From NCBI RefSeq assembly GCF_001747895.1, contig NZ_LNNB01000009.1, positions 620,001-684,000 on the forward strand: a DNA stretch of 64,000 nt. The letters run 5' to 3'. Below, in pieces: positions 1-10,809 of this stretch. Each line of letters starts with the position of its first letter. Within the stretch, counting starts at the first letter, position 1. The notes under the pieces were generated by a model that ran no database searches, was not told the origin of the DNA, and was given only the letters and a program-made list of their open reading frames with translations. Position numbers and translations under genes: made by a program. The stretch is from Staphylococcus equorum. GTDB taxonomy: Bacteria > Bacillota > Bacilli > Staphylococcales > Staphylococcaceae.

Positions 1-610
1 CTTTTAATGCTTTAAGGAAACCAGCATAAACGACAACCAAACCTTTACCACCACTATCTACTACACCCACTTCTTTTAATACGGGTAATAAATTAGGCGT
101 GTTTTCTAGTGAGATTTCTGCTTCTTCTAAAATATATGTCATCAATTCGATACAATCTTCAGTTTCTTCTACTTTGCGCATAGCAGCATCTGCAGCATCT
201 CTAGCTACAGTTAATATCGTACCTTCTACAGGCTTCATAATTGCTTTATATGCAGTTTCTACACCGGCTTTGAAACTTTCTGCTAATTGCTGTGCATTGA
301 TCTCATCATACGCTTCTAAACTTTTACTAAAACCTCTAAATAGTTGTGATAAGATGACCCCAGAGTTCCCTCTAGCGCCCATTAACAAACCTTTTGAATA
401 GGTTTTCCCTAGTTCACCGATATGCTGCGACAAGTTTTCTTCCACTGCTTCTCTTCCAGATGTCATCGTTAAATTCATATTTGTCCCTGTATCTCCATCT
501 GGTACTGGATACACATTTAATGAATCAACCAAGTCTGCATGATTTGATAAATTTTGTGCCCCTTGTATAATCATTTCGGCAAATAATTTACCATTTATTT
601 TGCTAACCAT
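1..610 (-). CDS. fakA: Fatty acid kinase catalytic subunit FakA (YloV/DAK2 family), N-terminal part; runs off the window
   Basis: The minus strand reads open from an ATG at 610 to the window edge, about 203 codons. The N-terminus contains [10 protein letters not shown], the nucleotide/metal motif of DAK2 (dihydroxyacetone-kinase L-like) domains, followed by [15 protein letters not shown]. FakA phosphorylates exogenous fatty acids bound to FakB for membrane lipid synthesis. It lies 14 bp downstream of an Asp23-family gene, the usual Firmicute pairing. The C-terminal part is outside the window, so completeness cannot be judged. Confidence 0.9.
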   Translation of the reverse strand, partial: MVSKINGKLFAEMIIQGAQNLSNHADLVDSLNVYPVPDGDTGTNMNLTMTSGREAVEENLSQHIGELGKTYSKGLLMGARGNSGVILSQLFRGFSKSLEAYDEINAQQLAESFKAGVETAYKAIMKPVEGTILTVARDAADAAMRKVEETEDCIELMTYILEEAEISLENTPNLLPVLKEVGVVDSGGKGLVVVYAGFLKALK

Positions 611-624
611 TCCGTATTGTCCTC

Positions 625-996
625 CTAGTTCTTAGTGCCATTATTAACTCGAACACCTTGTACAAATATATTTATTGAATTTACTTTTACTTTTAATGTT
701 TGCTCTAATGTGTATTTTATTGTTGACTGTAAATTGCTCGCTACTTCAGATATCTTAGTACCATAACTTACAATGATATACATATCAACATCTATAACGC
801 CATCGCCTTCTCTTACAACAATACCTTTAGAATAATTTTCATGCCCTAATATTTCAGCAATTCCATCTCTTACTTGTTGTCTAGAAGCCATTCCTACAAT
901 CCCATAACATTCTACTGCTTTGCTACCCACAACTGAAGCTATTACTTCGTTTGAAATGTCTATACTACCATAATCATTTGTGATTTCTAATGTCAT
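625..996 (-). CDS. Asp23/Gls24 family protein (YloU-like)
   Basis: 123 residues with the Asp23 family pattern: N-terminal [18 protein letters not shown], a central [22 protein letters not shown] and C-terminal [13 protein letters not shown]. The product is small and soluble, possibly membrane-associated through partners. In staphylococci and bacilli it sits directly upstream of fakA, and the 14-bp gap suggests co-transcription. The exact function of this paralogue (yloU type) is not established; the family is linked to envelope homeostasis. Confidence 0.88.
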   Translation of the reverse strand: MTLEITNDYGSIDISNEVIASVVGSKAVECYGIVGMASRQQVRDGIAEILGHENYSKGIVVREGDGVIDVDMYIIVSYGTKISEVASNLQSTIKYTLEQTLKVKVNSINIFVQGVRVNNGTKN

Positions 997-1165
997 TTAA
1001 ATTGGGCCTCCTAGTTTATGGTTGTTTAATTAACTATAAAATTAACAAATAATATAATTTATCTAATTAAGCAAATTTCTACATTTATCCACAGTTTATA
1101 ATTATACCATAATTTGATTTTAACAAAAGTAGAATCTATGTAAATAGAAAAAATCATTCTTCTTA

Positions 1166-1194
1166 TTTACATCCATTTTTATTTGTGGTACATT
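1166..1194 (+). promoter_or_regulatory. Probable sigma-A promoter of rpmB
   Basis: TTTACA at 1166-1171 and TACATT at 1189-1194 are separated by 17 bp. They lie upstream of the rpmB start in the gap between the divergent Asp23-like gene and rpmB. Inferred from consensus only. Confidence 0.5.
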
Positions 1195-1247
1195 ATTCAA
1201 GTATGTAGTAGATGCGTGTATTTATATTTATTAAAGGAGGTACTTTC

Positions 1248-1436
1248 ATGGGCAAACAATGTTTCGTAACAGGTCGTAAAGCTTCAACTGGAAACAATCG
1301 TTCTCACGCTTTAAATTCTTCTAAAAGAAGATGGAATGCTAACCTTCAAAAAGTTAGAATTCTTGTAGACGGAAAACCAAAAAGAGTTTGGGTTTCTGCA
1401 CGTGCTTTAAAATCTGGTAAAGTAACTAGAGTTTAA
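1248..1436 (+). CDS. rpmB: 50S ribosomal protein bL28
   Basis: 62 residues starting [20 protein letters not shown] and ending [13 protein letters not shown], the full L28 length. The ATG at 1248 is chosen over an upstream in-frame ATG because AAAGGAGG precedes it at a good distance and the L28 family starts here. It is a structural protein of the large ribosomal subunit. It is monocistronic, with its own promoter and a strong terminator, and is transcribed opposite to its neighbours. Confidence 0.97.
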   Translation: MGKQCFVTGRKASTGNNRSHALNSSKRRWNANLQKVRILVDGKPKRVWVSARALKSGKVTRV

Positions 1437-1451
1437 TAAATATAATGCACG

Positions 1452-1490
1452 AAAAAGACCAGTCCTTATGTGGAGGATTGGTCTTTTTTT
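1452..1490 (+). terminator. Intrinsic terminator after rpmB
   Basis: AAGACCAGTCCT pairs with AGGATTGGTCTT around a short loop and is followed by a run of T. The A-run on the other side could also make it work on the minus strand for the converging thiN operon. Confidence 0.85.
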
Positions 1491-1542
1491 ATGCGCTCAT
1501 TTAAATTAATTCATAAACTTGAGCATTATTTGTCGTTGTATT

Positions 1543-2178
1543 TTAATCTTTACTTCTCACCATTAATACATTACCTTCAGTAATATTCACATTACCTTCT
1601 GCTTGGTTGAGTTCGTTGGAAATCGTTAACGTAGATCCAAGTTTAAGTTGTTCCTTTTCAAGATTATATTTAAAATTATTTAACGAGATAATCGTAGGGT
1701 ACGTAACTGGAATAAATGAGATATAACGATAATTGTCATTTTTCTGAATCGTATATGATCCTGTTTTTAAAAATTGAATTTCATTATTCACATCAATAAG
1801 TTTTATGACAATATTTTGCTCTGTATATTCTGGTTTTTCTAAAATTTGTAATGCACCCATAAAATGATCTAATCGACCGCCTGTAGCACCATAAACACAA
1901 ATTTCTTTATAACCATTGGTCACTGCTTGATCAATACCTAAAGCTAAGTCTGTATCATTTTTTTCCGAATTAAATGGATTAATGTCAATTCTTTTTTCAA
2001 CAAATGCTTTTTCTTCACTAGTAATTGAGTCAAAATCACCTACAGCGAATCGAGGTGTTATTCCTGCTTCTATCAAAAGTAACGCTCCTCGATCAACCCC
2101 AATCCAATGCGCATCTGTTTCAGTGTTTAATAAACTTTCAGGCAAATTTCTATTACCACACAATAAATTCACTTTCAT
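1543..2178 (-). CDS. thiN: Thiamine pyrophosphokinase
   Basis: 211 residues. The family signatures GVDRGALLLIEAGITPRFAVGDFDSI and EKNDTDLALGIDQAV, then YGATGGRLDH, are all present. The enzyme transfers pyrophosphate from ATP to thiamine to give thiamine diphosphate in the cytosol. It is the last gene of an rsgA-rpe-thiN cluster and lies 5 bp after rpe, an order typical of staphylococci. Length is normal for the family. Confidence 0.93.
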   Translation of the reverse strand: MKVNLLCGNRNLPESLLNTETDAHWIGVDRGALLLIEAGITPRFAVGDFDSITSEEKAFVEKRIDINPFNSEKNDTDLALGIDQAVTNGYKEICVYGATGGRLDHFMGALQILEKPEYTEQNIVIKLIDVNNEIQFLKTGSYTIQKNDNYRYISFIPVTYPTIISLNNFKYNLEKEQLKLGSTLTISNELNQAEGNVNITEGNVLMVRSKD

Positions 2179-2183
2179 TAGCT

Positions 2184-2828
2184 TCAGCCTTTCAATGTCT
2201 TAGTTACTACTTTGTAATCATCATGTTTGAAAAAATATGACCCCGCAACTAACATTGTAGCACCATGGTTTATAACAGTTTCAACAGTCTCATTGTTAAT
2301 ACCACCATCTACTTCAATTTCAAAGTCTAAATTTAATTCATCTTTGATTTTCGATAGTTGATCTAATTTATCAACAGTATCACTAATAAATGATTGACCT
2401 CCAAAACCAGGATTCACTGTCATCACTAATACAAAATCTACCATTTTTATCACTGGTAAGATTGCATCGACTGGTGTTCCAGGATTAATTACAACACCTG
2501 CTTTTACATGCTTATTCTTTATTTGTTCTATCACTCTATGAATGTGAGGTGTTGCTTCTACATGCACTGAAATCATATCAGCACCGTAGTCAGCAAATAA
2601 TTCGACATATTTTTCTGGTTCTTCAATCATTAAATGAACATCAATTGGCAGTTTGGTACCTTTACGTACTGCTTCAAGTATCGGTAAACCAATCGAGATA
2701 TTTGGCACGAATTGGCCATCCATAACATCAAAGTGTACACCGTCTACACCTGCTTCTTCTAATGCTGTTAATTCTTCTTGTAATTTTAAAAAATCAGTTG
2801 ATAATAATGATGGATAAAGTTTTGCCAT
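2184..2828 (-). CDS. rpe: Ribulose-phosphate 3-epimerase
   Basis: 214 residues with a TIM-barrel epimerase pattern: LYPSLLSTDFLKL, GVHFDVMDGQFVPN, VDVHLM, VLVMTVNPGFGGQSF and EVDGGINNET. These carry the metal-binding His/Asp residues. It interconverts ribulose 5-phosphate and xylulose 5-phosphate in the pentose phosphate pathway. It directly abuts rsgA upstream and thiN downstream, so it is most likely in one operon with them. Confidence 0.95.
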   Translation of the reverse strand: MAKLYPSLLSTDFLKLQEELTALEEAGVDGVHFDVMDGQFVPNISIGLPILEAVRKGTKLPIDVHLMIEEPEKYVELFADYGADMISVHVEATPHIHRVIEQIKNKHVKAGVVINPGTPVDAILPVIKMVDFVLVMTVNPGFGGQSFISDTVDKLDQLSKIKDELNLDFEIEVDGGINNETVETVINHGATMLVAGSYFFKHDDYKVVTKTLKG

Positions 2829-3704
2829 TTAATATCTTTCCTTTCTATTTGCAATTTCATTAAAGAGTTGTAAGTAATGATCATATCTAAATTGTGCGAT
2901 ATTTCCTTTTTCCAACTCTGTTTTCACGTTACATTTCGGCTCATTAATATGATTACAATCTCTAAATTTACACTGTTCGCCGTATTCATTAATCTCCATA
3001 AAGTAATTTTTTAATTCGTCTTTTTGGATATGTGTAAAATCTAACGCACTAAACCCAGGCGTATCTGCAATATAACCATGGCTTCGTTCAAAAAGTTCTA
3101 CATGTGTTGTAGTATGGCGACCGCGGTTAAGCGCTTTTGAAATATGTTGTGTTTCAATATTCAGTTCTGGAAAATATTTATTTAATAGTGTTGATTTGCC
3201 GACACCTGATTGACCACTTAATACAGCAAGTCCTTCTCCCCAAGCAGCAAAAACAGGTTCAATATCATCATCGATACTAATGAATTGTGTTTTATAGCCC
3301 ATATTTTCATAAACATTTAACAATTGCATAACTTTTTGCTGCATTTCTGCTGAGGCTAAATCTCTTTTAGTTATGAGCATACGCGGGCGCATATGATATG
3401 AATGCGCAATGACTAAAAATCTATCTAGTAATTGCGTTGAAAAATCAGGCTCTACTGCACTCATTACTAATATAAGATGATCCACATTGCTAACAAGTGG
3501 CCTTTTCAATTCATTTTTTCTATCATGAACGTATTGAATATATCCTTCTGTTATATTCTCAACTTCGAAATCAACTAGATCACCAACGATCGGTGAAAAT
3601 TTATTTTTTCTGAATAAACCGCGTGGTTTCGTATCGTATAGTTCCCCTTCTACATCTACACGATAAACGCCACTTAATGATTTTATAATGCGTCCTGTCT
3701 TCAC
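2829..3704 (-). CDS. rsgA: Ribosome small subunit-dependent GTPase A
   Basis: 291 residues. An N-terminal OB-fold is followed by a circularly permuted GTPase: the G4 region ITKRD comes before G1 GQSGVGKST and G3 DTPGFS. A C-terminal zinc knuckle ([16 protein letters not shown]) completes it. It is a late 30S assembly GTPase. The start is GTG at 3704, preceded by GAGAGGTG. A TATAAT at 3745-3740 may be its -10 box, which fits a new transcript starting after the terminator at 3814-3856. Confidence 0.95.
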   Translation of the reverse strand: MKTGRIIKSLSGVYRVDVEGELYDTKPRGLFRKNKFSPIVGDLVDFEVENITEGYIQYVHDRKNELKRPLVSNVDHLILVMSAVEPDFSTQLLDRFLVIAHSYHMRPRMLITKRDLASAEMQQKVMQLLNVYENMGYKTQFISIDDDIEPVFAAWGEGLAVLSGQSGVGKSTLLNKYFPELNIETQHISKALNRGRHTTTHVELFERSHGYIADTPGFSALDFTHIQKDELKNYFMEINEYGEQCKFRDCNHINEPKCNVKTELEKGNIAQFRYDHYLQLFNEIANRKERY

Positions 3705-3813
3705 TTAGACACCTCTCTTTAAAAACTATTATCTTATATATTATAGCAAAGCCTTTTTAATTTAAATATGATTTAAGACTATTTCGTATAAAAATAATAA
3801 AACCTATAAAATA

Positions 3814-3856
3814 AAACACCATTTCAACAGACTTTATATCAGTTGAAATGGTGTTT
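3814..3856 (-). terminator. Terminator downstream of pknB
   Basis: A 15-bp perfect stem (AAACACCATTTCAAC with its complement) around a 13-nt loop, followed on the minus strand by TTTTATTTTAT. It separates the fmt-rsmB-rlmN-stp1-pknB transcript from rsgA-rpe-thiN. Confidence 0.85.
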
Positions 3857-3934
3857 ACTTATATTGGTAAAGGTAAATTAGCAACACTAAACTTACTTCG
3901 TTCGTTAAGTGCAAGTTCGGATCATAAGCTTTGG

Positions 3935-5983
3935 CTAAAAATCATATGGAATATCTTTATCAGCGACGATTTTATCGTCAACGCGAATGGTATATCCTGC
4001 CGTCTCGCCTTTTTGAATTGTCATTGGGATTTTTACTGTTTTGTTTTCTTTTATCTTGTACGTCTGTGAAGCTGAATCGCCTTCGTCATCTTTATCTCTT
4101 ACATAAACTTTGACTTCTTGGCTCTCATCATCATCACCCGTATACTGTACCTGATATGTCTCTGTATACGTCTTGTCTAGTTCATCATCTTTAGACTTAT
4201 CTTCATCTTTTTTATCAGAATCTTCTTTGTCTTTGTCCTTGTCTTCATCTTTTTCCTCAGGTGCTCCTTTAGAAACTGTGAATCCAATCGTTGAACCTTC
4301 ATCAACTTCTTCACCTTTTGGTGATTGGCTGATAACGTGATCTTTTTTAACTTTGTCGTCGTCTTGCTCTTCATTAACTACAACTTTAAAGCCTTTAGCT
4401 TCTAATTCTGACTTAGCAGTTTTAAAAGATTTGTTTTCATAATCTTCGACATAAACTTGTTTTGTACCTAATGATTCAGTTAATTCGATATTACTATCAT
4501 TCACTTCAACTTTATCGCCAGGTGATACGTTTTGTCCTTCGATTAATCCTTTAGCTACATTTTGGTTCGTATACGCTTGTTTTACTTTAGCGTCTTTAAT
4601 GCCTAAGTCTTTCAACTTATCCATCGCTTCTGATTTAGGGATACCATAAAGACTAGGCATTTTTGCTAATTTAGGTCCTTTAGATAAAACGATATCCACC
4701 TTACTCTTCTGCTCTAAACGCTCACCTTTTTTAGGTGTTGTTTTAATAATTTTATTTTCAGAGTATTTATCGCTATATTCACGAGAAATATCACCCAGTT
4801 CTAATTTATTATCTTTTAATATTGTTTCTGCTTCTTTTTCAGTTTTACCAGATAAGTCTGGCGTCTCTAAATACTTACTCCCAAACATTCCCATAGCCAT
4901 AAAACCAAATAAGCCAAATAATAAAAGAATAATTACAATAGCATAGAAAAACTTCTTTTTCTTTGAACGTTGTTTCGTTGGCATTGCATATATATGCTCT
5001 TCACTAGATTGGAATTTTTGTTGATTCACAATAGGGATTTGCATCGTTTCTTTAATATTTTTATGTTGATTTTCTGATTGTGTTTGATTAGCAATTTCTT
5101 CTTTATTTATAGGCACTGTTTTAGTGTTAGCATCATCTGAAAGATATTTCGCTTCATGCTCTCTACTTTTTGATAGTGCACTATCAAGATCTTCTTGCAT
5201 ATCTTTAACAGTTTCATAACGTTCGGATCTATCTTTTTCAGTTGCTTTTAGCACAACATTACTTATAGCTTGTGGCACATCTGAACGATGCTCAGTAACA
5301 TTGGGCATCGGGTCTTGTATATGCTTAATTGCAATACTTACTGCGGTTTCTCCTGAAAATGGAGGCTTCCCAACAAGCATTTCATACAATACTACACCGA
5401 TGGAATAGATATCAGTTCCATTATCTGTAGACTCTCCTCGTGCTTGTTCTGGAGATAAATACTGTACTGTACCTAACACATGATTCGTTTCGGTCATTGT
5501 TGTTTCACTTAACGCTTTAGCAATACCAAAATCTAATATTTTTAAAGTTTTATCTTTTTCCACCAAAATGTTTTGTGGTTTTATATCACGGTGAACAATT
5601 TTAGTATCATGCGCATGCTTGATACCATCGATAATTTGTCTCGTAAAATTCAACACAGTTTCAATATCTAATGGACGATTTTCTTGAATGTATTCTGATA
5701 ATGTTGGACCTTTTATGTATTCCATCACTAAAAAGAAGTTCTCTTCATTTTCTGTTACATCAAATACACTAACAATATTGTCGTGTGAAAGTTGAGTTAA
5801 GTTATGTACTTCACGCTCGAAACGTTTAATTGTTTCTTCTTTTTCACCCGATGGAATTCTAATTGCTTTAATTGCTACTTGTCGGTTGAGTATCGAGTCT
5901 TCAGCAAGATAGACAGTACTCATACCACCGCCACCAAGTTTTTTAATCACTTCATAGCGTTCATTTATTAATTTGCCTATCAT
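3935..5983 (-). CDS. pknB: Eukaryotic-type Ser/Thr protein kinase with PASTA repeats (PknB/Stk1)
   Basis: 682 residues. Kinase domain at about 1-270: Gly-rich GGGGMSTVYLAED, Lys in VAIKAIR, catalytic HRDIKPQN and DFGIAK. A charged juxtamembrane linker follows, then one transmembrane helix near residues 348-368 (FFYAIVIILLLFGLFGFMAM). Three extracellular PASTA domains come next, then a very acidic Asp/Lys/Glu linker and a C-terminal domain. PASTA domains sense peptidoglycan or lipid II, and the kinase tunes cell-wall metabolism. The gene overlaps its cognate phosphatase stp1 by 4 bp. Slightly longer than the S. aureus protein, mainly in the acidic linker. Confidence 0.96.
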   Translation of the reverse strand: MIGKLINERYEVIKKLGGGGMSTVYLAEDSILNRQVAIKAIRIPSGEKEETIKRFEREVHNLTQLSHDNIVSVFDVTENEENFFLVMEYIKGPTLSEYIQENRPLDIETVLNFTRQIIDGIKHAHDTKIVHRDIKPQNILVEKDKTLKILDFGIAKALSETTMTETNHVLGTVQYLSPEQARGESTDNGTDIYSIGVVLYEMLVGKPPFSGETAVSIAIKHIQDPMPNVTEHRSDVPQAISNVVLKATEKDRSERYETVKDMQEDLDSALSKSREHEAKYLSDDANTKTVPINKEEIANQTQSENQHKNIKETMQIPIVNQQKFQSSEEHIYAMPTKQRSKKKKFFYAIVIILLLFGLFGFMAMGMFGSKYLETPDLSGKTEKEAETILKDNKLELGDISREYSDKYSENKIIKTTPKKGERLEQKSKVDIVLSKGPKLAKMPSLYGIPKSEAMDKLKDLGIKDAKVKQAYTNQNVAKGLIEGQNVSPGDKVEVNDSNIELTESLGTKQVYVEDYENKSFKTAKSELEAKGFKVVVNEEQDDDKVKKDHVISQSPKGEEVDEGSTIGFTVSKGAPEEKDEDKDKDKEDSDKKDEDKSKDDELDKTYTETYQVQYTGDDDESQEVKVYVRDKDDEGDSASQTYKIKENKTVKIPMTIQKGETAGYTIRVDDKIVADKDIPYDF

Positions 5984-6723
5984 ACTTTATCACCTTCAAT
6001 CTCAGCCAAAATTAAACTTACATTATCATTCGTATCTTGTGATAATGCAAGTTCTATTAAATTTTGTCCCTGTGTTTCTAATTCATTATCTTGAATTAAT
6101 ACTTCTTGAATCATATGGTTACGAACAAAATCAGTTAGACCATCAGAATTCAACATTAAAAAGTCATAAAAATTCGTTTTTTTCACAAAAATATCTGGCG
6201 TAACTAATTTATCCGTACCCATCACTTTCGTAATAATATTGCGTTGTGGATGCGTAAACGCTTCTTCAGCGCTAATTTGGCCTATCATCATAAGATGATT
6301 CACGAATGAGTGATCGTTCGTAATTTGTTCAATATCTCTACTATTCACTAAATACGCACGTGAATCCCCAATATTTGCAACAACTACATAATTATCAAAT
6401 ACTAATGCACAAACACAAGTCGTACCCATACCTTGATATTTTGGATTTTCTACTGACAATTGATATAATTCACGGTTAATCGCTTTTAGTGTTGTTCTCA
6501 ACCAATCTTCAGCTTGATCTGCCTCGATGAGATTTTCTTCTTCAAATCGACTTTGCAGTTCATTGGTTACAAATTGGCTTGCGACTTCACCTGCAAGATG
6601 TCCGCCCATACCATCACAGAGCACTAATAACTGTTGCTCTGTTTGATTATAAAATACGCCACCTGCATCTTCATTTTTATCACGATATTGTCCCGTGTCA
6701 GTAAAAAATTGTGCTTTTAGCAT
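5980..6723 (-). CDS. stp1: PP2C-type Ser/Thr phosphatase Stp1
   Basis: 247 residues of the PPM/PP2C fold: GQYRDKNEDA, LVLCDGMGGHLAGEVAS (metal-binding Asp), ANIGDSRAYLV, LNSDGLTDFV and DTNDNVSLILAE. It reverses PknB phosphorylation and needs Mn/Mg. The stop overlaps the pknB start, so translation is coupled. It lies 4 bp after rlmN. Confidence 0.95.
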   Translation of the reverse strand: MLKAQFFTDTGQYRDKNEDAGGVFYNQTEQQLLVLCDGMGGHLAGEVASQFVTNELQSRFEEENLIEADQAEDWLRTTLKAINRELYQLSVENPKYQGMGTTCVCALVFDNYVVVANIGDSRAYLVNSRDIEQITNDHSFVNHLMMIGQISAEEAFTHPQRNIITKVMGTDKLVTPDIFVKKTNFYDFLMLNSDGLTDFVRNHMIQEVLIQDNELETQGQNLIELALSQDTNDNVSLILAEIEGDKV

Positions 6724-6727
6724 GTCT

Positions 6728-7822
6728 CTACCTCGTTTCTACTTTTCGTTCCTTCGCTCTTAATTGACCACACGCAGCATCTATATCTGCACCTTGTTCA
6801 CGTCTAATTGTTGCATTAATACCTAAACGTTTTAATTCTTTCTCAAATTTAAATATGTCTTCTTTAGGTGTTTTAACATAATTACGTTCCGGTACGTGGT
6901 TAACAGGAATTAAATTAACATGACAATTTAAGTTTTGAATTAAATGCGCTAATTCTCTAGCATGTTCAAGTTGATCATTAACGCCACCAAACAAGCCATA
7001 CTCAAACGTAATACGTCTATTTGTTGTTTCTTGATAATAATTAATAGCTTCCATTAATTTTTCAACGTTGTATGCTCTGTTAATAGGCATTAATCTAGAA
7101 CGTATTTCATCATTTGCACCGTGTAAACTCACAGCAAAATTAATTTGAATGTCTTCATCTGCGAAATCATATATACGTGGAATAATACCTGAAGTTGATA
7201 CCGTAATGTGACGAGCACCAATATTCAACCCATTATCGTTATTGACAATTTTTAAGAAATCCATCATTTCATCATAGTTCTCAAACGGTTCACCAATACC
7301 CATGATAACAATTTGTGATACGCGTTCTTCTGATTCATCTAGTGCTTTTTGAACAGTAAGTACTTGCGATACTATTTCACCCGCTTCTAGATTACGTTTC
7401 AATCCACCTAATGTAGATGCACAGAACGTACAACCAATACGGCAACCTACTTGTGTCGTCACACATACTGAATTCCCATATTCATGTCTCATAAGAACTG
7501 TTTCAATTGTATAGCCATCTTGTAGTTCAAATAAAAATTTGATTGTACCGTCTCGGCTCTCTTGTTTAACGACTGTCGTCATAGTTGTCATTGTAAAACT
7601 TTCTTTTAAAACTTCTCTAAGTTCCTTAGATAAATTCAACATTTCGTCGATGCTATCTACGCGTTTTTCGTAAAGCCACTCAAAAATTTGTTTCGCTCTG
7701 AATTTTTGCTGACCATTTTGTATCAACCAATCTTGCATCTCGTCATATCTAATTGAATAAATGGACTGCTTTTCAAAATTGGGAAGAAACTTATTCTTTT
7801 TCTTCTTTTCTTCAGTAATCAT
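6728..7822 (-). CDS. rlmN: 23S rRNA (adenine-2503-C2)-methyltransferase RlmN
   Basis: 364 residues, a radical-SAM enzyme with the cluster motif [11 protein letters not shown], plus [12 protein letters not shown] and the C-terminal [15 protein letters not shown] carrying the second catalytic Cys. It methylates A2503 of 23S rRNA (and A37 of some tRNAs). Part of the def-fmt-rsmB-rlmN-stp1-pknB cluster, with gaps of 3-4 bp. Confidence 0.96.
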   Translation of the reverse strand: MITEEKKKKNKFLPNFEKQSIYSIRYDEMQDWLIQNGQQKFRAKQIFEWLYEKRVDSIDEMLNLSKELREVLKESFTMTTMTTVVKQESRDGTIKFLFELQDGYTIETVLMRHEYGNSVCVTTQVGCRIGCTFCASTLGGLKRNLEAGEIVSQVLTVQKALDESEERVSQIVIMGIGEPFENYDEMMDFLKIVNNDNGLNIGARHITVSTSGIIPRIYDFADEDIQINFAVSLHGANDEIRSRLMPINRAYNVEKLMEAINYYQETTNRRITFEYGLFGGVNDQLEHARELAHLIQNLNCHVNLIPVNHVPERNYVKTPKEDIFKFEKELKRLGINATIRREQGADIDAACGQLRAKERKVETR

Positions 7823-7825
7823 AAT

Positions 7826-9139
7826 TTAATTTTCCTTTCTTCTAATCCTAGTAATGAAAAAGCCATCAGAGTTGAAATCTTGAGGTAGTACTTGCATCGT
7901 TTTCACTTTTTCTCCAGTAATCGGGTGTTCAAATGTGTCAAATTCAAAATCTTTATTATCTTTTAAAAATGTATATACTACATTCTCATTTTCTAATTGT
8001 TCAATTGTGCATGTAGAATAGACTAACGTGCCACCTGGTTTTAAATTATCTTTCACATTATTTAAAATTTCCAATTGAATTTCAACTAATGATTGAATCG
8101 ATTGTTGCGATTGTTCATATTTAATTTCAGGTTTATGTCTTAGGACACCTAAGCCACTACATGGTGCATCAACTAAAATCTTATCATACACTTTACCATA
8201 TTTTTCAGTCGCGTCGTGTTCAAAAGCAGAAATGTTAGACAATCGTAATTTTTTAATATTGAAATCTATCAAATCTATCTTATGTTCATAGATATCAGTT
8301 GCATCAATATGACCTGTGCCATTTAATACTTCTGCAATATGACACGCTTTTCCACCTGGCGCACTACATGCATCTAATACTTCGTCGCCCTCAGTTAATC
8401 CCATTAATTCAGCAACGAACATAGAACTTTTATCTTGGATAGAAACTAAACCATCTTTGAACATACGTGATTCGATAATTGGTTTGCCACTGATGTGCAA
8501 ACATGTATCAATTTCGTTATCTTGTTCCACGATATAATCATCTTCAACTAATCTTCTAATTGCATCTTCAATTGAAATTCTTGTTAAATTTACACGTACA
8601 GTTGTCGCTACTTTTGTTAAAAATGATTCCGCGATTGCTTCAGTTTTTTCAATACCAAAGTGTGTCGACCAATGATCTACTAACCATTTTGGCAAACTGT
8701 ATTCGATAGCGATTCTTTTTTTATCATCAGTGATTTCAGTGAAGTCTGGCAAATCACTGCGCATAATATTACGTAATATACCATTTACTACGTTACCGTT
8801 ATGCGGTCCGCCCTTACGTTTAGCAATTTCTACTGCTTCGTTAATAATCGCATGTTCAGGAACCTTGTCTAAATAAACATATTGATAAATACTCATCCAT
8901 AGTAATTGTCTTACCCAACCTTTGAGCTTCGTTTGAACGAAAGGTTTTAATAGGTAATCCAGCGAAAATTTTCTTTTTAATGTGCCATAAACGAGTTCAG
9001 TAAATAATCCCTTATCTGCACGATTTAATTCATTATTAGATAAAACTTCATTAATGATGATATTGCTATAAGCTTTGTCATTTATGATGTCTTGTAAAGT
9101 TTCAAACGCTAATTGTCTTACGTTCGTGTCTATTGTCAT
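7826..9139 (-). CDS. rsmB: 16S rRNA (cytosine-967-C5)-methyltransferase RsmB
   Basis: 437 residues. An N-terminal NusB-like domain (about 1-140) is followed by a RsmB/NOP methyltransferase domain: [15 protein letters not shown] (SAM loop), [11 protein letters not shown] (Pro-Cys motif IV) and [11 protein letters not shown] (catalytic Cys of motif VI). It modifies C967 of 16S rRNA. The start overlaps the fmt stop by 4 bp. Confidence 0.96.
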   Translation of the reverse strand: MTIDTNVRQLAFETLQDIINDKAYSNIIINEVLSNNELNRADKGLFTELVYGTLKRKFSLDYLLKPFVQTKLKGWVRQLLWMSIYQYVYLDKVPEHAIINEAVEIAKRKGGPHNGNVVNGILRNIMRSDLPDFTEITDDKKRIAIEYSLPKWLVDHWSTHFGIEKTEAIAESFLTKVATTVRVNLTRISIEDAIRRLVEDDYIVEQDNEIDTCLHISGKPIIESRMFKDGLVSIQDKSSMFVAELMGLTEGDEVLDACSAPGGKACHIAEVLNGTGHIDATDIYEHKIDLIDFNIKKLRLSNISAFEHDATEKYGKVYDKILVDAPCSGLGVLRHKPEIKYEQSQQSIQSLVEIQLEILNNVKDNLKPGGTLVYSTCTIEQLENENVVYTFLKDNKDFEFDTFEHPITGEKVKTMQVLPQDFNSDGFFITRIRRKEN

Positions 9140-10068
9140 AATAATACCTTCCCAACGAGTGGCGTTTGCACTCCACTTAAGTAATTTGCAGCAAGCATTC
9201 GTTTTTTACCTGCAACTTGTATGTCTGTTAAAGCAATAGCATCTTTGGAACCAGTCGCGACGATAATTGCTTTTTTAGTTGTTTCTATAATCGTACCTGG
9301 TTCTCCAGTTTTATCTTTTTCAATTCTAGATGCATATATTTTTAAATTTCCGTCATCCATTACTGTATAAGCAACAGGCCATGGTGACAGGCCGCGAATA
9401 TGGTTATATATCTGTTCTGCTGAAAGTGTCCAATCAATTTTCTCGTCTTCACGATTAATATTAGAGGCAAATGTCGCTTCACTTTCATTTTGAGCAATAC
9501 TGTCGTTCGTGCCACTTATTATAGATGGCAACGTTTCTTTCAGTAAGTTTGCACCTAAAAAACTCAATTTCTCGTGCATCGTACCTACATCATCTTGCTG
9601 TTCTATCTCGATAGCGCGTTGAGATATAATATCACCAGCATCTAATTTTTTAACCATATACATAATAGATATTCCTGTTTCCTTTTCACCATCAATAATC
9701 GCTTGATGAATTGGAGCGCCACCTCTATATTTAGGTAACAATGAGGCGTGGACATTAATCGCACCCAGTTTAGGTGATGCTAATAATGTTTCTGGTAATA
9801 TTTGTCCAAAAGCTGCTGTGACGATTAGGTCTGCATTTAAATCAATAAGTACTTTTAAGTCTTCTGATTGTGCTAATTTTTCTGGCTGGTAGACCGCAAT
9901 GTCATGTGCTACTGCCACTTTTTTTACAGGTGGTGGTGTAAGCGTACGTTTTCTACCAACTGGTCTATCAGGTTGCGTTACAACTGCGATTACATCATGT
10001 TCAGCAATTAGCATTTCTAAAACTTTAGTTGAAAAATCAGGTGTCCCCATAAATATTATTTTACTCAT
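9136..10068 (-). CDS. fmt: Methionyl-tRNA formyltransferase
   Basis: 310 residues from the ATG at 10068 ([20 protein letters not shown]). This start is preferred to an upstream one because the family begins here. Signatures: [12 protein letters not shown], the catalytic region [17 protein letters not shown] and GVSIMYM-like [16 protein letters not shown]. It formylates initiator Met-tRNA from 10-formyl-THF. The ATG lies inside the last codons of the deformylase-like gene, so the two are translationally coupled. Confidence 0.96.
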   Translation of the reverse strand: MSKIIFMGTPDFSTKVLEMLIAEHDVIAVVTQPDRPVGRKRTLTPPPVKKVAVAHDIAVYQPEKLAQSEDLKVLIDLNADLIVTAAFGQILPETLLASPKLGAINVHASLLPKYRGGAPIHQAIIDGEKETGISIMYMVKKLDAGDIISQRAIEIEQQDDVGTMHEKLSFLGANLLKETLPSIISGTNDSIAQNESEATFASNINREDEKIDWTLSAEQIYNHIRGLSPWPVAYTVMDDGNLKIYASRIEKDKTGEPGTIIETTKKAIIVATGSKDAIALTDIQVAGKKRMLAANYLSGVQTPLVGKVLL

Positions 10069-10549
10069 TGTCAAAATACGCCTCCATTTCAGCTTCACTT
10101 AAAAATTTACTTACGCGCTCAGTAAATAACTTACCTTCAAAATGGTCAATCATATGTAATATCATACGTGCAATATCATCATATGCGGTCATTTCAACCT
10201 CATTACCATTTTTATCATTACTTTTAACAACGATCATTTTACTTCTTGTAACTTCACCATATACGTTAGGTATACTAATAGATCCTTCTAAATCTGTAAC
10301 TTTCTCATTAGATTCGCTTATTAATTGAGGATTAATCAGTTGTAACAAGCCATCTACTTCCATATCTATAATCGCTACTTTTTGCGATATACCAATTTGT
10401 GGTGCACATATAGCGGATGCACCTACGTCATACATTGTATCTTCTAAATCGAGTAACAACTCCGCTAATTGAGCGTCAAATAAAGTAACATCAGGTATTG
10501 ATCTTTTTAGAATTGGGTGTTGACTCGTAACAAGCTGCTTAATTGTCAT
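10061..10549 (-). CDS. Peptide deformylase-like protein lacking the catalytic Cys and Glu
   Basis: 162 residues from ATG 10549 (AGGAG 7 nt upstream). It has the deformylase fold signatures in order, but they are degenerate. Motif 1 is [11 protein letters not shown] rather than GxGLAAxQ. Motif 2 is EGSISIPN, where active enzymes have the metal-ligand Cys (EGCLS). Motif 3 is HMIDH, where active enzymes have HExDH. The loss of both residues argues against normal Fe/Ni deformylase activity. It keeps the operon position of def, directly upstream of fmt. Staphylococci encode a true def elsewhere; this second copy may be regulatory or a relic. Confidence 0.85.
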   Translation of the reverse strand: MTIKQLVTSQHPILKRSIPDVTLFDAQLAELLLDLEDTMYDVGASAICAPQIGISQKVAIIDMEVDGLLQLINPQLISESNEKVTDLEGSISIPNVYGEVTRSKMIVVKSNDKNGNEVEMTAYDDIARMILHMIDHFEGKLFTERVSKFLSEAEMEAYFDNE

Positions 10550-10725
10550 CATATTTCTCCTCACAAAAATTCATCATATCATTATAACTTATTTTGACTA
10601 AAAATGCATCATGCATTGTGCAACAGCTAATTGAAATAGCTGTACTAGCCGTTTATATTTCAATTTGAAAATATATTTCATGCGTTTTTAATACTACATA
10701 TAGCTTAACAATTCCAAAGAAAAAA

Positions 10726-10764
10726 AAGGAAATATTTTATCGGTTTACAATAAAATATTTCCTT
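10726..10764 (-). terminator. Terminator downstream of the GNAT gene
   Basis: A 15-bp perfect stem (AAGGAAATATTTTAT and complement) around a 9-nt loop, with a T-run on the minus strand. It ends the GNAT transcript before the def-fmt operon. Confidence 0.8.
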
Positions 10765-10809
10765 CGTTTTACATATACTTCGGTTATATAAATTTTGGTT
10801 TTCTTTCTT

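Noticed and set aside
4177-4374. Lys-rich 65-codon minus-strand ORF inside pknB
   Set aside because: A frame shadow of the acidic Asp/Lys linker of PknB.
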